From contig CM021320.1 in the NCBI GenBank assembly GCA_010645155.1, forward strand, positions 481,680 through 545,679: 64,000 nt of DNA, written 5' to 3'. The DNA comes from Tigriopus japonicus (Eukaryota; Arthropoda; Copepoda; Harpacticoida; Harpacticidae). A model generated the notes under the pieces. The model searched no databases, had not been told where the DNA came from, and saw nothing but the letters and a program-made list of their open reading frames with translations. Position 1 is the stretch's first letter; each line of letters opens with the position of its first letter. This document shows, piece by piece, positions 62,576 to 64,000 of the stretch. A program made the position numbers and the translations under genes.

Positions 62576-63109
62576 TAGCACAATTGCTATTGTGTATTTC
62601 CGTGAAACTTTGCGCCGCTTTTTAGCTGTAAGTTTGTCGACCTAAAGAAATTATTGCTCTACGTGATCATCTTTAGAAAAGGTTATTGAAATTGCATACG
62701 TGGCGTCTCAAATGATAATGGTTTCACTATCACAAATGTTAAATGTGTCAACTCTTTTCAATCCTCTCTCTGTGTCTATTTTCGGCAGATGCAAGGTTTC
62801 GAACCAAAATGGAAATTGGTACCCCTTTGTGATTTGCTGTTCCAAATTTGGAATCTTAACATTTAACAAGATGCTCAAAAAAGTTTGAAATCGGTTTTGT
62901 TTTACAAATATCTAGATTCCAGAGACACATGGGAAATAAACTTTTTGCGAACAAAATCCAGAACTTCATTTGTGAATCGAAATAAGTGCCGAAAGACGAA
63001 ACTAAATCAGATCGCTTTTCAATTGTCAAATTATACCGGATCATGGTTTGATATCTTATATTGTACTAAATGCGTGAAGAGGCCAATCAAAATTGAGAGT
63101 GAATACCTG

Positions 63110-63207
63110 AGGCTAGTTTTTTAAGCGCAAAGATCGATCTCAAGATCGAACTTACAGTACTAAAGTACGATCTTAAGATCGATCTTTGCGTCTTAAAAAA
63201 CTAGCCT
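63110..63207. repeat. Near-perfect hairpin, 98 bp
   Basis: Arms of about 39 bases starting AGGCTAGTTTTTTAAG pair with only one substitution and one single-base indel, around a loop of about 19 bases. GATCGATCTT-type palindromic blocks sit inside. It may be a short MITE without a visible target duplication, or a hairpin RNA source. Confidence 0.7.
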
Positions 63208-63398
63208 TTGATGTCCTATTCACGGCTTCGAAAATGATCATTTTTCTGCCAAATTTTCCGTTTCCTTTTGTTAAAGAATTGCACATGCTTAATGCAAAAC
63301 TAGTGCTTAAGCTCAGTTAGCAAATCCTCATTTTGTTTTCAATCTTTGGCCATACAAAAAACTGCCATCCTTTGATGAGAACGCTTGATATGAGAATA

Positions 63399-63712
63399 CT
63401 TTTGCGGCTGATTGTGGGTAATCTACGGTTAATTTTAATAATAACTCTCGATTTAAGAACAATGTTGCTGCTAAAGGACAATATTCTTATCCCCAGCCTT
63501 CCTTCTTTATTTAGTGGAAAAAATGACTTCCTGATTCAATCTAACGTCTTCTCAAAATGTCTTACTGTGTAGACTGGCACGAATCAACTAAAAGAAATTG
63601 CTAATACGTCTGTGGACTGAAAGTTAGGCTCTTGACATGTAATTTGCGTGGTTTCCTCCGATTGCGTCTTTTTTTTAATTTACCGTAGATTACCCATAGT
63701 CAGCTGCAAAAG
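63399..63712. mobile_element. TA-flanked MITE with about 45-bp terminal inverted repeats (314 bp)
   Basis: The left end CTTTTGCGGCTGATTGTGGG, continuing into GTAATCTACGGT, is repeated inverted at the right end with only a few changes; TA borders both sides. The interior carries no recognisable gene. Confidence 0.7.
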
Positions 63713-64000
63713 TAATTTCAAATTGCTTTGTTATGAAAATGACTTATTGGCAGTATTCTCAGAGTCGTTGCCAGATCAACGTCAAGGCTGGTTATTCAAA
63801 TCTCAAGGTTGGCTAAACCTTCTTCCTGACATTTCAAGCTCAAATCAAAACAACGAGAAACTAACCAACTTGAACACTACCGCCAAAAACATATACTTGG
63901 TGTCAAAGAAAAAAAAAGAAAGGACACCAAGAGGTGTCCTGAATAGGCGTGACAAGGCTGTGCGATGTTTTGAGGCCAAATTTCCAACTAGACATGACAT

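Larger units (their letters stand above)
60828..64000. other. Non-coding stretch with microsatellite and MITEs
   Basis: Contains a C9A9-type homopolymer junction at about 60900-60920, the compound microsatellite, the 98-bp hairpin and the TA-flanked MITE. Frames at 61.0-61.9 kb have no recognisable domain. Confidence 0.45.

Noticed and set aside
62398..62625. Open frame with poly-Ser and poly-Cys
   Set aside because: Produced by the compound GTA/GTT microsatellite.

Overview
The window looks like arthropod nuclear DNA, possibly from a small crustacean. It is AT-rich, intron-rich and gene-poor, with GT-AG introns of several kilobases, TATA/initiator and AATAAA signals, microsatellites and many short non-autonomous DNA transposons. 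One small assembly gap (8 N) is present. The species cannot be named from the sequence; the arthropod assignment rests on an allatostatin-A-type neuropeptide receptor.

Two genes are solid. (1) A rhodopsin-class GPCR on the minus strand, 35155 to 18066, has three coding exons that join in frame at consensus splice sites into a complete 432-residue protein. Its sequence is that of an arthropod allatostatin A receptor. Introns 1 (about 9.1 kb) and 2 (about 6.7 kb) hold transposon copies, a (GTA)33 array, a degenerate 30-bp tandem repeat and a short stretch with bacterial-like codon use. (2) A single-exon BTB/POZ plus C2H2 zinc-finger gene lies on the minus strand, 14421 to 13618, with a TATA/initiator-like promoter and an AATAAA signal just after the stop. 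A third, weaker gene (minus, 6334 to 6161) encodes a small secreted cysteine-bearing peptide. The other coding calls are tentative: a convergent pair of terminal exons at 36.05-36.50 kb, a terminal exon at 2.9 kb, an internal-exon candidate at 46.4 kb, a possible secreted peptide at 42.15 kb and a few unassigned open frames.

Most of the interpretable remainder is mobile DNA. Three hAT-type non-autonomous families can be delimited by terminal inverted repeats plus 8-bp target-site duplications (834-2116; the pair 11877-12208 and 28380-28687 in opposite orientation; 59492-59807). Several TA-flanked foldback or mariner-like MITEs are present (21630-21871 and 50986-51130 are one family; 37559-37795; 48323-48720; 63399-63712). 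Larger inverted repeats sit at 43771-44083 and 53519-54103, a near-perfect hairpin at 63110-63207, and a LINE reverse-transcriptase C-terminal remnant at 60582-60827.

Layout: 0-6 kb hAT element and non-coding DNA; 6.2-6.3 kb secreted peptide; 6.4-13.6 kb non-coding with a hAT copy; 13.6-14.5 kb BTB-zinc finger gene; 18.1-35.2 kb receptor gene; 36 kb convergent exons; 37-64 kb mainly non-coding DNA with transposons and microsatellites. The genes show no operon-like linkage. No tRNA, rRNA or CRISPR was found.
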